The translations under genes and the position numbers were made by a program. Of a stretch of DNA of 23,817 nt, positions 1-7,903 are shown piece by piece. This stretch comes from an uncultured Eubacteriales bacterium (GTDB lineage: Bacteria > Bacillota > Clostridia > Peptostreptococcales > Anaerovoracaceae). Every line of letters begins with the position of its first letter. Position 1 is the stretch's first letter. The notes below the pieces were generated by a model. That model was not told the DNA's origin. It saw only the letters and a list, made by a program, of their open reading frames with translations, and did not search any database. The stretch covers positions 1 through 23,817 of the forward strand of contig CADBSP010000181.1 in the NCBI GenBank assembly GCA_902797405.1, given 5' to 3'.

Positions 1-1792
1 CGGAAGCCTTATCCTCCAGAGCCTGCCAGACAGCGGAGCGATAGTTTCTCATTTTTGTATCGGCAGAAACAGGATTCCTGGAAACGTCACCTATTTCTAT
101 CCCAGTTTCATCAAAAAGTCCATAGCTCCTGGCTTTGTTCAGGATATCATCGATTGTAATCTGGTAACCTAGCGATTCATTAGTTCCCCAATCTTTAGCT
201 GTAGCGATGCATGCAAAATAATAGTTGCAGGAATTCCCGATTCCCCATTCCAAATTTTCTATTCCATCAGTAGCCTGTGCTTCATTCCATGCGGAGCATC
301 CGAAGGATCTATCACCTATATCTATATGCCCCTGGTCAACTATTTCTTTTTCAGGATCCAGTCCACAGGAGAGTGCCGCCAAGGCTGTGATTGGCTTAAA
401 GGTGGAACCGGGCGCAACTGCGGTTCTGGTCGCATTATTGTACAATGGAGTCGGCGAAAGCGAATCTCTTGGATTCTCCGGTTGAACTGATGCCCATTCT
501 TCCGATGAAATGCCATCGGCAAAATTATTCAAATCGAAGTCCGGATAACTAGCCATAGCTATTACGTCTGCAGTCTTTACGTCCAACACTACTGCCGCAC
601 CACTTCTGGCGTGTTCGTTTGCCTCTATAACGTCTTTAAGCGCCTTCTCTGTGGCTTTCTGCATATCTACGGACATGGTCAGATATACGTCCTGACCTTT
701 TTTTCCATCCTGTTCGCTGATGGTATTTACATATGAACCATAGCTGTTAACTCTGACCGTAGTTATACCCGGAGTACCGTGGAGTTTTTCTTCTAACGCA
801 GCTTCAATTCCGTCCTTTCCAACCAGGTCACTTACCAAATAGTTTCTCTCATTTACAAAATACTCGATTTCGCTATCCGATATGGCACCCATGTAACCGA
901 TAATATGGCACCCAACATTTCCATAAGGATAGAACCTAACTGTTTCTGAACTGACATCCACACCGGGCAGATTCATCTCCTTAAAGAATACAACTGATAA
1001 GTCACTAATATCCGTAGCTATTGTCAAAGGCAAGTATTTTTGATAGCTGTTAGTTGCCACCTTATTTCTAACAACAAATATTTTTCTAGCTTCCTTATCA
1101 GAAAGATATGGATCAATTATATAATTTTCCCGCAATTCATGGAAACATTCTTTGGCATCCTTTTCGCCATCTTCGTCCAAATACACTCCAAACTTCGACC
1201 AAAAGTTTTCTTTGTTAATTCTGTATGTGTACTTCATCGTCCTGATATTGATTGGAAGATAGATATTATGCTTTTCCTGAAGCTCGTTCATCGCCTCGTA
1301 TCTATCCGTATCAGAGGAAATACCATATTCACCTAGATAAGTTTCAAAAACCCTGGATGCCGGAGTGCCAATTGAAAAACCATGTTCCTTTAACCATTTA
1401 TCTAATTCTTCATCAAAGGTATAGCTAAAAGCACCGGAATCACTTATTAGAATCGGGAAGTCGTCATTATACTCATCACCATTTTCAATTAGCTTGTTTA
1501 TGAGAGTAAGCGACGAATTATTAATCTCTTCCGTGGTAAGATTGCTGGCATTAAAAACCACATTGAAAACCTGACGGTTCCCCGCCAAAAGATTTCCGTT
1601 TCTGTCATAGATATTACCTCTAGGTGCAGGTGTATAAAGAGTCTTTGTTGTTTGGGCGGATGCTTCATCTATCCAGCGATCATGCTGAACCATTGTAAGC
1701 ATGAAAAGACGGACTGCCAAAACAGTCATCAGTATAACGATTAAGGTTATTAACTTTCCATATCTACCTACGCCTCTAAATCTTTGATTCAT
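1..1792 (-). CDS. mrdA: Penicillin-binding protein 2 (peptidoglycan transpeptidase), C-terminus outside window
   Basis: This is a class B penicillin-binding protein, the transpeptidase that crosslinks peptidoglycan during cell elongation together with the Mre proteins. Reading from an ATG at 1792 gives an open frame of 597 codons to the window edge without a stop, so the 3' end is missing. Residues about 13-34 form one membrane anchor; a PRGNIYDRNG motif of the PBP dimerisation domain follows near residue 58. The catalytic SxxK is S463-T-F-K466 and the second active-site motif is S521-C-N523. The KTG motif should lie beyond base 1. The long segment between the anchor and SxxK (over 400 residues) is typical of clostridial PBP2. 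The gene starts 26 bp after mreD and is the last visible gene of the radC-mreBCD-pbp2 unit. The family is secure; the symbol (mrdA or pbpA) is by analogy. Confidence 0.93.
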   Translation of the reverse strand, partial: MNQRFRGVGRYGKLITLIVILMTVLAVRLFMLTMVQHDRWIDEASAQTTKTLYTPAPRGNIYDRNGNLLAGNRQVFNVVFNASNLTTEEINNSSLTLINKLIENGDEYNDDFPILISDSGAFSYTFDEELDKWLKEHGFSIGTPASRVFETYLGEYGISSDTDRYEAMNELQEKHNIYLPINIRTMKYTYRINKENFWSKFGVYLDEDGEKDAKECFHELRENYIIDPYLSDKEARKIFVVRNKVATNSYQKYLPLTIATDISDLSVVFFKEMNLPGVDVSSETVRFYPYGNVGCHIIGYMGAISDSEIEYFVNERNYLVSDLVGKDGIEAALEEKLHGTPGITTVRVNSYGSYVNTISEQDGKKGQDVYLTMSVDMQKATEKALKDVIEANEHARSGAAVVLDVKTADVIAMASYPDFDLNNFADGISSEEWASVQPENPRDSLSPTPLYNNATRTAVAPGSTFKPITALAALSCGLDPEKEIVDQGHIDIGDRSFGCSAWNEAQATDGIENLEWGIGNSCNYYFACIATAKDWGTNESLGYQITIDDILNKARSYGLFDETGIEIGDVSRNPVSADTKMRNYRSAVWQALEDKAS

Positions 1793-1818
1793 TTATTACG
1801 CTCTTTTAAAAATGTTGT

Positions 1819-2322
1819 TTATCTAAAGTACCCGTCTCTTCTTCTCTGGATCAAATCCTGTGAGATAAGAATCAAAGCAACGAACATGAATACGACGTTT
1901 GGAATAACCGCCATAGGCAGTCTTTTTAGCATGTAAAAGAAGCTGTATGGAGATGACAGCATTGCATATATTCCCCAGAACACAACTGCATAAACCAGGT
2001 TCGTAACTATCACAAGCATAGCCAGGAAAAACGGGTTTTCTATGTTTGCAAGTCTTCTAATCCACATTACCACCAGCATGGTTATTATAAGGGCTATCAC
2101 TCCAACTCCAATATACTGGCTGTAGTAAACATCCTGAATCAAACTGAAAACGCAAACTAAAATCATGGGCAAAACCAATTCATCTGGTTCCATCACGGAT
2201 GCCATTATCATCAAAATACAGAATAATAAATTAGGCACCAAAACTCCCGGGAGCAGTGCCGTTAAAAATGGTTGCAAAAGGAAGGCAGCCACTATTACTA
2301 TTATTCTGGTATTTCTACTCAT
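1819..2322 (-). CDS. mreD: Rod shape-determining protein MreD
   Basis: MreD is the small integral membrane partner of MreC in the elongasome, linking cytoplasmic MreB filaments to the wall synthesis machinery. The 167-residue product is almost wholly hydrophobic, with about five membrane segments and a short basic C-terminus (RRRDGYFR), which fits the usual MreD length of 160-175. Sequence similarity within MreD is low, so much of the call rests on position: its ATG overlaps the stop of mreC by 4 bp, indicating translational coupling, and PBP2 follows. No oddities seen. Confidence 0.92.
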   Translation of the reverse strand: MSRNTRIIVIVAAFLLQPFLTALLPGVLVPNLLFCILMIMASVMEPDELVLPMILVCVFSLIQDVYYSQYIGVGVIALIITMLVVMWIRRLANIENPFFLAMLVIVTNLVYAVVFWGIYAMLSSPYSFFYMLKRLPMAVIPNVVFMFVALILISQDLIQRRRDGYFR

Positions 2323-3134
2323 TTTATAATTACGCTCACCTTATCGATTGCAGCAAAATCCACTTCCGGTTTGACGGCCAATTCCATAAGCTGTTTATTA
2401 CTATCGTAACCGGCACGAGTTATCCTTCCGAGCAAAATCCCCGCAGGATATCTTCCTATTCCTGAAGTTATTATTCTATCACCTTCACTGATTTCAGCAT
2501 TGCTGTCAAGCATGAAGCCTGTTAATGTACCGTCCTCTGAACCCTCGATTATACCAAGCATGTTCCCCGTTCCTTCTACATAGAAACTGATTCTGCTGGT
2601 TTCATCAATTATTGGAACTATCTTTGACCAACCATCACCTGTTTCGGATACTCTTCCGGCTAACCCCTGACCAACCAATACTATGTCATCATCCATGATT
2701 CCACTTTCTATTCCCTTATCAATTGTAAATGAATTGGTCCAGTTGGTTCCGTCCAGGGATATAACCTTGGCTGTTACGAGGTCTTTCTCCCCTCCGATAA
2801 AATCATAATTCAGGGCCTTTGATAATTCTTGAAGTTGCTGGAGTTCCTTGGCTGAAAAAGTAAGTTGGCTAACTTCATTCTTTAGCCTGTCATTTTCATC
2901 TCGTAATTCTTCATTTTCCTTTATCAATTCTCTGTATGAAAAAATACCCGACACGTTCTTTCTGATGGACGTGCCGAGGGATGAAATGGGTTTCTCAATT
3001 GTCATGTAAACCTTATTGAGAATACCAGCGCCGGAAGCCCCTCCTAGTTTTACCGTGACTCCTAGGATAATAAAAGCAATCAAAAGAATTGCAATAACTG
3101 CGCTGATGAATCTATGCTCTCTAATCCACTTCAT
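2319..3134 (-). CDS. mreC: Rod shape-determining protein MreC
   Basis: MreC is the bitopic scaffold of the elongasome, binding PBP2 and MreD at the outer face of the membrane. The 271-residue product has a short basic cytoplasmic start (MKWIREHR), one transmembrane helix at about residues 10-30, a coiled coil at about 68-105 rich in E, K, L and N, and then the beta-rich MreC core, with the typical motifs GL(A)GRV near residue 160 and TSGIGRYPAGILLG near 224. Length is normal. It starts 24 bp after mreB and its last bases overlap the mreD start, so the three mre genes form one translational block. Confidence 0.95.
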   Translation of the reverse strand: MKWIREHRFISAVIAILLIAFIILGVTVKLGGASGAGILNKVYMTIEKPISSLGTSIRKNVSGIFSYRELIKENEELRDENDRLKNEVSQLTFSAKELQQLQELSKALNYDFIGGEKDLVTAKVISLDGTNWTNSFTIDKGIESGIMDDDIVLVGQGLAGRVSETGDGWSKIVPIIDETSRISFYVEGTGNMLGIIEGSEDGTLTGFMLDSNAEISEGDRIITSGIGRYPAGILLGRITRAGYDSNKQLMELAVKPEVDFAAIDKVSVIIK

Positions 3135-3158
3135 AGAAATACCCTGGCTTTAATTACT

Positions 3159-4199
3159 CTATCTTCTCTTTATGCTTGATGCATATATCTTTAATTTTTC
3201 AATATCGTTTAGGCTGGCGCCTGTACCTATTGCAACTGCCTCAAACGCATTGTCCGCAACTCTTGCTGCGATTCCGGTACGCTTAGTAACGAGCTTATCC
3301 AGGTTCTTAATCATTCCACCGCCACCTGCAAGCACCATTCCTCTTGCTGCTATGTCCGCTGCAATCTCAGGCTTTGCTTCTTCGATAGTCGCCTTTATGC
3401 CATCGATAACGATGTCGATGGATTCCTGCAGTCCGAGCATGATGTCTCTATTGGTAACATCTATTACCTTTGGAAGACCGGTGAGAAGGTCAAGTCCACT
3501 GGCCTTGACTGTTTCTATTATTTCATCGCCGTTCTCATCAACATCCAAACAGGCTGCACCTGCTTCAATCTTAAGTCTCTCTGCAGTCTTTTCTCCAATG
3601 CTTAGAGAATATCTCTTTCGAATATACTGGATAATGGCTTCGTTAAACTTATCTCCCGCATGGCGGATTGAAGTTTTGTTCACGATACCCATAAGTGCAA
3701 TAATTGCGATGTCTGTGGTTCCACCGCCTATATCTGCAATCATGCAGGCGGTGGAACTGTCAACATCCAGTCCCGCTCCGATTGCTGCAGCCATAGGTTC
3801 TTCCAAAATATAAACCTCGGAAGCGCCCATCTGTCTGACAACTTCCTCAACGGCCTTCTTTTCAACATTTGTTACACCACTGGGGACTCCCACTACAACG
3901 CGGAAGTTTCTGATTCGATTGGAAGAGGTGGCCATGGTGATAAAAGCCTTTAGCATATCTGCGGTTCTATCGAAATCGGAAATAACCCCATCTCTAAGAG
4001 GTCTTACAACCAGGATATTGTCGGGCGCCTTCCCAATCATCTCCTTGGCTTTTTCACCAACCGCAATTATTGCGTTTCTTCTTTTATCTATGGCGATTAC
4101 AGAAGGTTCGTTAAGAACGATACCTACGTCTTTGACATATATCAAAGTATTAGCTGTACCAAGATCAATCCCCATGTCCTTAGAAGTTAAGAAACCCAT
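3159..4199 (-). CDS. mreB: Rod shape-determining protein MreB (bacterial actin)
   Basis: MreB is the cytoplasmic actin-like ATPase that directs lateral wall synthesis. The nucleotide-binding motifs are clear: phosphate 1 (DLGTANTLIYV) near the N-terminus, phosphate 2 (ADIGGGTTDIAII) mid-protein and the adenosine motif (LAGGGGMIKNLDK) towards the end. I chose the ATG at 4199 (346 residues): AAAGGAGA lies about 10 bp upstream and the protein then begins MGFLTSKDMGIDLG as MreB should. An in-frame ATG at 4223 that overlaps the radC stop by one base would add eight residues but lacks a good ribosome binding site, and those extra codons would include the binding site itself. Confidence 0.96.
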   Translation of the reverse strand: MGFLTSKDMGIDLGTANTLIYVKDVGIVLNEPSVIAIDKRRNAIIAVGEKAKEMIGKAPDNILVVRPLRDGVISDFDRTADMLKAFITMATSSNRIRNFRVVVGVPSGVTNVEKKAVEEVVRQMGASEVYILEEPMAAAIGAGLDVDSSTACMIADIGGGTTDIAIIALMGIVNKTSIRHAGDKFNEAIIQYIRKRYSLSIGEKTAERLKIEAGAACLDVDENGDEIIETVKASGLDLLTGLPKVIDVTNRDIMLGLQESIDIVIDGIKATIEEAKPEIAADIAARGMVLAGGGGMIKNLDKLVTKRTGIAARVADNAFEAVAIGTGASLNDIEKLKIYASSIKRR

Positions 4200-4222
4200 A
4201 ATCCTAATCTCTCCTTTTGTCA

Positions 4223-4906
4223 TTAATTCTCTATCATACCCACACCGGCAAAACTATAATATTCCCCATCGCCGATAATTATGTGATCCAATACCTTTAT
4301 TCCCATCAGTTTCCCTACAGAAACCAATCGCTCAGTTAAAGCTATATCCTCCATGCTGGGTTCAGGATCTCCGCTGGGATGATTGTGCACCAGAATTAAA
4401 CTGGCAGCACTCTTCTTAACCGCGGTATTAAACACTTCCCTTGGGTGAACCGGAGTCATGGACAGTTCTCCGGTGGATACATCGTCCACGTATATTATCC
4501 GCCCCTTTGCATCCAGCAAAAGTGTCTTGAAATGTTCCTTTCTCTCGAACCTCAAATCGTCCATGAAGATACTGGCCGCCTCGCTGGCGCATTTCACGTT
4601 GATTCTCTCCAGCGTCTTCGGTGCACCAATTCGTTTTACCAACTCACCCAAGGCTGCCAAGGCACACGCCTTACTTTTCCCGACTCCCGGGATTTCCATT
4701 AGTTCCTCGGGGCTGGTGTTCATAAGGCCCCTTAAGCCATTGTCCACGGAGGAAAGAATCCTCTCGGATAGGCCAATCGCAGACTCTTCTCTGTGGCCGG
4801 TCCTGATAATTACCGCTATCAGTTCAGCATTTGATAAAGACTTTGTCCCTGAAGCAAGGATTCGCTCCATAGGTCTTTCTTCCATCGGTAGGTCTTTAAT
4901 GTTCAT
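4223..4906 (-). CDS. radC: RadC family protein (JAB/MPN metalloprotease-like fold)
   Basis: RadC proteins carry an N-terminal helix-hairpin-helix-like region (MEIPGVGKSKACALAALGEL) and a C-terminal JAB1/MPN domain. The metal-binding JAMM signature HNHPSGDPEPS is intact near the C-terminus. The historical link to DNA repair is not well supported, so the biochemical role is unknown. I take the ATG at 4906 (MNIKDLPMEERP) as start because AGGAGAA lies about 6 bp upstream; the longer frame from 4936 has no such site. radC directly before mreB is a common order in Bacillota. A promoter sits 48 bp upstream of this start, making radC the first gene of the mre-pbp2 operon. Confidence 0.93.
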   Translation of the reverse strand: MNIKDLPMEERPMERILASGTKSLSNAELIAVIIRTGHREESAIGLSERILSSVDNGLRGLMNTSPEELMEIPGVGKSKACALAALGELVKRIGAPKTLERINVKCASEAASIFMDDLRFERKEHFKTLLLDAKGRIIYVDDVSTGELSMTPVHPREVFNTAVKKSAASLILVHNHPSGDPEPSMEDIALTERLVSVGKLMGIKVLDHIIIGDGEYYSFAGVGMIEN

Positions 4907-4953
4907 AAATTCTCCTAAACTACCGATGTCAATCAATTTTGATTAAGCGCAAT

Positions 4954-4982
4954 ATTATACCATTTTTTGGGGTTTTTCGCAA
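4954..4982 (-). promoter_or_regulatory. SigmaA-like promoter of radC-mreBCD-pbp2
   Basis: On the minus strand, TTGCGA (4977-4982) is followed by a 17-bp spacer and a consensus TATAAT (4954-4959) that is also preceded by TG at the extended -10 position. Initiation would be near 4947, about 40 bases before radC. It lies in the only gap between cmk and radC. Predicted from sequence alone. Confidence 0.75.
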
Positions 4983-4995
4983 ATTCTTTTTAACC

Positions 4996-5670
4996 CTAAT
5001 AGTCGGAAACCAAACCCTCTTTTTTCCTTATTTCTTCTTTTACTCTGGCAACAACTTCATCTATGGTTAATTCCGTTGTGTCGATTTCAATTGCGGTTTC
5101 AGCCTTCCTAAGAGGATTAACTTCTCTATGTGTATCGTTATAATCTCTCTCGTTAATTTCCTTAAGGATGGTCTCGTATTCCGCTTCCTGCCCCTTTGCA
5201 ATAAGTTCCTTATATCTTCTGTTGGCGCGTTCCTCTGCAGTAGCCGTGATATAGAATTGATGCTCCGCATCGGGCATGACCACTGTGCAGATATCCCTTC
5301 CATCCATAACCACATTCTTTGTTCTTCCAATTTCCTTTTGAATTGTGTCGAGCTTGGTTCTCACTGTGGCGAATGCGGAACAATCAGAAGCCATCTTTGA
5401 GACTTCCTGGGTTCTGATTAAATCACTTACATCTTCGCCATCCAGGAATACCTTTCCATCCGAAAAATCTATTACGGTTTCGGAAAGAAGCTCCGACAAT
5501 TCCGGACCCTCTTCACATGGAATGTCTTTACGAATTATCTTTAGCCCCATTGCTCGGTACATAGCTCCGGTATCAACGTAATCAAGGCCATATTCCTTCG
5601 CCAGAATCTTGGCAACTGTGCTCTTACCGGAACCCGATGGTCCGTCTACTGCTATTCTGAATAGCTTCAT
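4996..5670 (-). CDS. cmk: Cytidylate kinase
   Basis: Cmk phosphorylates CMP and dCMP using ATP, recycling nucleotides from RNA turnover and lipid synthesis. The 224-residue protein has the Walker A loop GPSGSGKS at residues 9-16, DTGAMYRA at the NMP-binding site, MDGRDI in the CMP-specific region and the C-terminal lid-region signature with R-D, R-E and PLRKAE. Length is typical (about 220). Its ATG overlaps the stop of nrdR by 4 bp, so the two are probably coupled; both concern nucleotide supply. The stop is followed by the radC promoter, with no obvious terminator between. Confidence 0.96.
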   Translation of the reverse strand: MKLFRIAVDGPSGSGKSTVAKILAKEYGLDYVDTGAMYRAMGLKIIRKDIPCEEGPELSELLSETVIDFSDGKVFLDGEDVSDLIRTQEVSKMASDCSAFATVRTKLDTIQKEIGRTKNVVMDGRDICTVVMPDAEHQFYITATAEERANRRYKELIAKGQEAEYETILKEINERDYNDTHREVNPLRKAETAIEIDTTELTIDEVVARVKEEIRKKEGLVSDY

Positions 5671-6140
5671 TTCTTTGCGCTACCTTTCTTTTTATCAACC
5701 AATTCTTCAATCTCTTTAATAAAGGTATTTACGTCTGTAAACTGTCTATATACTGAAGCAAATCTTACGTAGGCAACCTCATCCAGTTCTTTAAGCTTGT
5801 CCATTACAAGTTCGCCGATAAAGGTGCTCTGCACCTCCTTTTGCATAAGATTATTCAGACCTCTTTCGATTTCATTTACAACCTTTTCAATATCATCCAT
5901 TGATACAGGACGTTTCTCGCAGGCTTTGATGAGTCCAAACATAAGCTTATCTCTATCAAAAGCTTCTCTGGAACCATCCTTCTTTATGACCATCAAAATA
6001 GTGGCTTCCACCTTCTCGTATGTGGTGAAACGTTTTCCACATTTTTCGCATTCGCGCCTACGTCTAATGGCTCTCCCCTCGTCACTTGGTCTGGAATCTA
6101 TGACCTTGCTATCTTCGTTATCGCAGAACGGACACCTCAT
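5667..6140 (-). CDS. nrdR: Transcriptional repressor NrdR
   Basis: NrdR is a nucleotide-sensing repressor of ribonucleotide reductase genes. The first 35 residues form a zinc ribbon with two CxxC pairs (CPFC near residue 3 and CEKC near 31), followed by the invariant RFTTYE. The ATP-cone occupies about residues 45-140 and begins with the VIKKDGSREAFDRDKL signature. The length of 157 is normal. A strong ribosome binding site (AAGGGAGG) precedes the ATG. Neither ribonucleotide reductase genes nor clear NrdR boxes occur in this window, so its targets lie elsewhere. Confidence 0.96.
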   Translation of the reverse strand: MRCPFCDNEDSKVIDSRPSDEGRAIRRRRECEKCGKRFTTYEKVEATILMVIKKDGSREAFDRDKLMFGLIKACEKRPVSMDDIEKVVNEIERGLNNLMQKEVQSTFIGELVMDKLKELDEVAYVRFASVYRQFTDVNTFIKEIEELVDKKKGSAKK

Positions 6141-6195
6141 TAACTAACCTCCCTTTCAATATAGCTCTTACTACTAACCCCGCATCATGCATTTA

Positions 6196-6224
6196 TCAAT
6201 ATCGCTAAAAAAACTAGCATACAA
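6196..6224 (-). promoter_or_regulatory. Possible promoter of nrdR-cmk
   Basis: On the minus strand, TTGTAT (6219-6224) and TATTGA (6196-6201) are separated by 17 bp, giving a start near 6189 and a leader of about 50 bases. Both hexamers are imperfect. The -35 box lies inside an inverted repeat (6215-6245), which would suit an operator. Tentative. Confidence 0.4.
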
Positions 6225-6245
6225 TTTTGCACGCAAAAAATGCTA
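6215..6245. repeat. Nested inverted repeat upstream of nrdR
   Basis: TAGCAT (6215-6220) and ATGCTA (6240-6245) face each other around an inner symmetric element, TTTTGC-AC-GCAAAA (6225-6238). It overlaps the tentative nrdR -35 box. It does not resemble the known NrdR box pattern, so the cognate factor, if any, is unknown. Confidence 0.5.
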
Positions 6246-6272
6246 TCCTCTCTATGGATTATTTAAAAAACC

Positions 6273-6307
6273 AAAAAAAGGATAATGGTATATATCCATT
6301 ATCCTTT
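6273..6307 (-). terminator. Rho-independent terminator of the trigger-factor-like lipoprotein gene
   Basis: A perfect 12-bp stem (6277-6288 with 6296-6307) closes a 7-base loop (TATATAT) and is followed on the minus strand by an uninterrupted run of seven T. It lies about 110 bases after the stop of the lipoprotein gene and before the nrdR promoter region, so it separates the two units. The 110-base 3' untranslated region holds nothing I recognise. Confidence 0.9.
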
Positions 6308-6415
6308 AAAATTACCCATTTGTCTATACCTAAAACCCTTATTTTTTTCTTAAGGTTCTATAGGTACAGTATTGGTTTTATACTGGTGCTACCTTGGAGC
6401 CCGATGTTACAATGA

Positions 6416-7744
6416 TTAACCTTCACTTTCCTCAGTATCGGTTTCTTTAGTTGCCTCGGTTTCTTCGGTTGCCTCGGTTCCTTCAGCTGTTTCTGTTCCT
6501 TCAGCTTCGCCTTCATGGTCATGGTCATGATCATGATCCGCCTCAGCAACTTCCTCTTCGTGAGTTCCACCATGGATGGTGCCATCCTCATGCATGTGAA
6601 CCTCTTCACCATCGTAAAGCTTTTCACTTATATACTGCTGATATTCCTCCTTGGATACTTCTTTACCAAGCTCCAACACCTTATCCATAACCATATCCTG
6701 GAGTATTCCCTCTCTCCATCCGTTCTGATCTGCATATTCATAAATGGTCATATTGTAATATGTCTGGAAAGTGTCTTCCGTTAGATTGTTTGCTTCCAGA
6801 ATCTCAAGCAGTCTATCCTTATATGCTTTATCCGAAAGGTCGATTCCCTCCTGATCGGCAATTGCCTTTGTTATCAGGTTTGACTTAATGATGCTGTCCA
6901 ACTGCTCGTCCATCATCTCCTGGAAACCTTCTTCTGTAGTTCCCATAAGACCACTAAGGAAATCAGCCCATTCCATACCATAGCTTTCTGCTGTTGATCT
7001 GTACTCCTGCTCGATTGTTTCCACCTGTGCTCTGGCGGCTTCTTCTTCCGATGCAGGATAGGATTTGATATTGGTGGATTCCAAAATGATGTTCCACAGG
7101 TTGCTCTTTATTGAGGATGTAACACTGCTTTCTTTATCCTTTAAAAGGTCTTCCTTAATATGCTCTCTCAATTCCTCAACTGTGTTCATATCGTAATACT
7201 CTTTAACGAATTCATCAGTGAGTTCCGGAGTGATGCTCTCTCTCTTACTGTTGATTGTTATATCAAAAACAACATCCTTGCCCTGAAGTTCTGTGCTATG
7301 ATAATCATCCGGGAATCTCAGATTAAGAGTAACCGATTCGCCAACGTTCTTTCCAATCAGACCTTCCACGAATCCATCAATCATGGATGTTTCGCCAACA
7401 GTGAGGTCATAGGACTGAGATGATCCGCCTTCAAATTCCTCACCATCAATCTTACCTACAAAAGCGATGTTGATTGTATCTCCATCTTCTACAACGCCTT
7501 CCATAATGGTTTCAATTTCAGTAGCATATAGAAGAATAGTCTCTATCTGCTCATCAACTTCTTCATCAGTTACTGTGAACTCTTCAGTATAGAACGGAAG
7601 ATCCTTATATTCTCCGAGTTCCACATATTCTTTCCAGTCATAGTCTACCTTTGTTGCTTCAGTGGTTTTGTTATTGGAGCACCCTGTCATAGCTGCTATG
7701 ATAACCATAGTAAGAACGATAATTGCGATTAAACTCTTTTTCAT
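6416..7744 (-). CDS. Trigger-factor-like peptidyl-prolyl isomerase lipoprotein with acidic His-rich tail
   Basis: The first 22 residues form a lipoprotein signal: MKKS, a hydrophobic stretch and MTGC, with C22 as the likely lipidated cysteine (the -3 position is Met, slightly unusual). About residues 84-170 form an FKBP-type isomerase domain (VEDGDTINIAFVGKIDG, IDGFVEGLIGKNVGE, GKDVVFDITI), and about 170-375 match the helical C-terminal chaperone part of trigger factor. The ribosome-binding N-terminal domain of cytosolic trigger factor is absent. The last 65 residues are low in complexity: a His-rich part (HMHEDG, DHDHDHDHEG) followed by T/E/A repeats. I infer an exported, membrane-anchored foldase, a counterpart of PrsA, whose tail may bind metal. 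It has its own promoter and terminator. Family call is firm; location and role are inferred. Confidence 0.85.
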   Translation of the reverse strand: MKKSLIAIIVLTMVIIAAMTGCSNNKTTEATKVDYDWKEYVELGEYKDLPFYTEEFTVTDEEVDEQIETILLYATEIETIMEGVVEDGDTINIAFVGKIDGEEFEGGSSQSYDLTVGETSMIDGFVEGLIGKNVGESVTLNLRFPDDYHSTELQGKDVVFDITINSKRESITPELTDEFVKEYYDMNTVEELREHIKEDLLKDKESSVTSSIKSNLWNIILESTNIKSYPASEEEAARAQVETIEQEYRSTAESYGMEWADFLSGLMGTTEEGFQEMMDEQLDSIIKSNLITKAIADQEGIDLSDKAYKDRLLEILEANNLTEDTFQTYYNMTIYEYADQNGWREGILQDMVMDKVLELGKEVSKEEYQQYISEKLYDGEEVHMHEDGTIHGGTHEEEVAEADHDHDHDHEGEAEGTETAEGTEATEETEATKETDTEESEG

Positions 7745-7797
7745 GATAATTTGATTCCTTTACCCTATTGTTAGTGTGAGCAATATGCTTTAAACAT

Positions 7798-7835
7798 ATA
7801 ATGCCGTTGTCCTTTGTTCTGGGCAACGGCATTAT
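7798..7835. repeat. Long hairpin at the promoter of the lipoprotein gene
   Basis: A 15-bp stem with a single G-T wobble (7798-7812 with 7821-7835) closes an 8-base loop. On the minus strand only a weak T run follows (ATGTTTAAAG), so it is a poor terminator for hisK, although it could serve as one. Its edge enters the -10 box of the next promoter and it covers the predicted transcription start, which would equally suit an operator or a 5' mRNA structure. Confidence 0.75.
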
Positions 7836-7862
7836 TTTAGCACGCAAATTTTGTTTTTTCAA
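7834..7862 (-). promoter_or_regulatory. SigmaA-like promoter of the trigger-factor-like lipoprotein gene
   Basis: On the minus strand, TTGAAA (7857-7862), a 17-bp spacer and TAAAAT (7834-7839) make a good match to the vegetative consensus. The start would be near 7827, leaving a leader of about 80 bases before the ATG at 7744. The hairpin at 7798-7835 overlaps the -10 box. Confidence 0.75.
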
Positions 7863-7903
7863 CGGATTCTGCAATTTTTCACTCAAATATCACAAAGTCT
7901 TTT

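Noticed and set aside
3172..3813. Long plus-strand frame of 213 codons opposite mreB
   Set aside because: It is a mirror of the conserved mreB reading frame, with a low-complexity Ser/Ile/Pro-rich product and no own signals.
7671..7886. Minus-strand 71-codon frame upstream of the lipoprotein gene
   Set aside because: It spans the promoter and hairpin, lacks a ribosome binding site, and overlaps the lipoprotein signal sequence out of frame.
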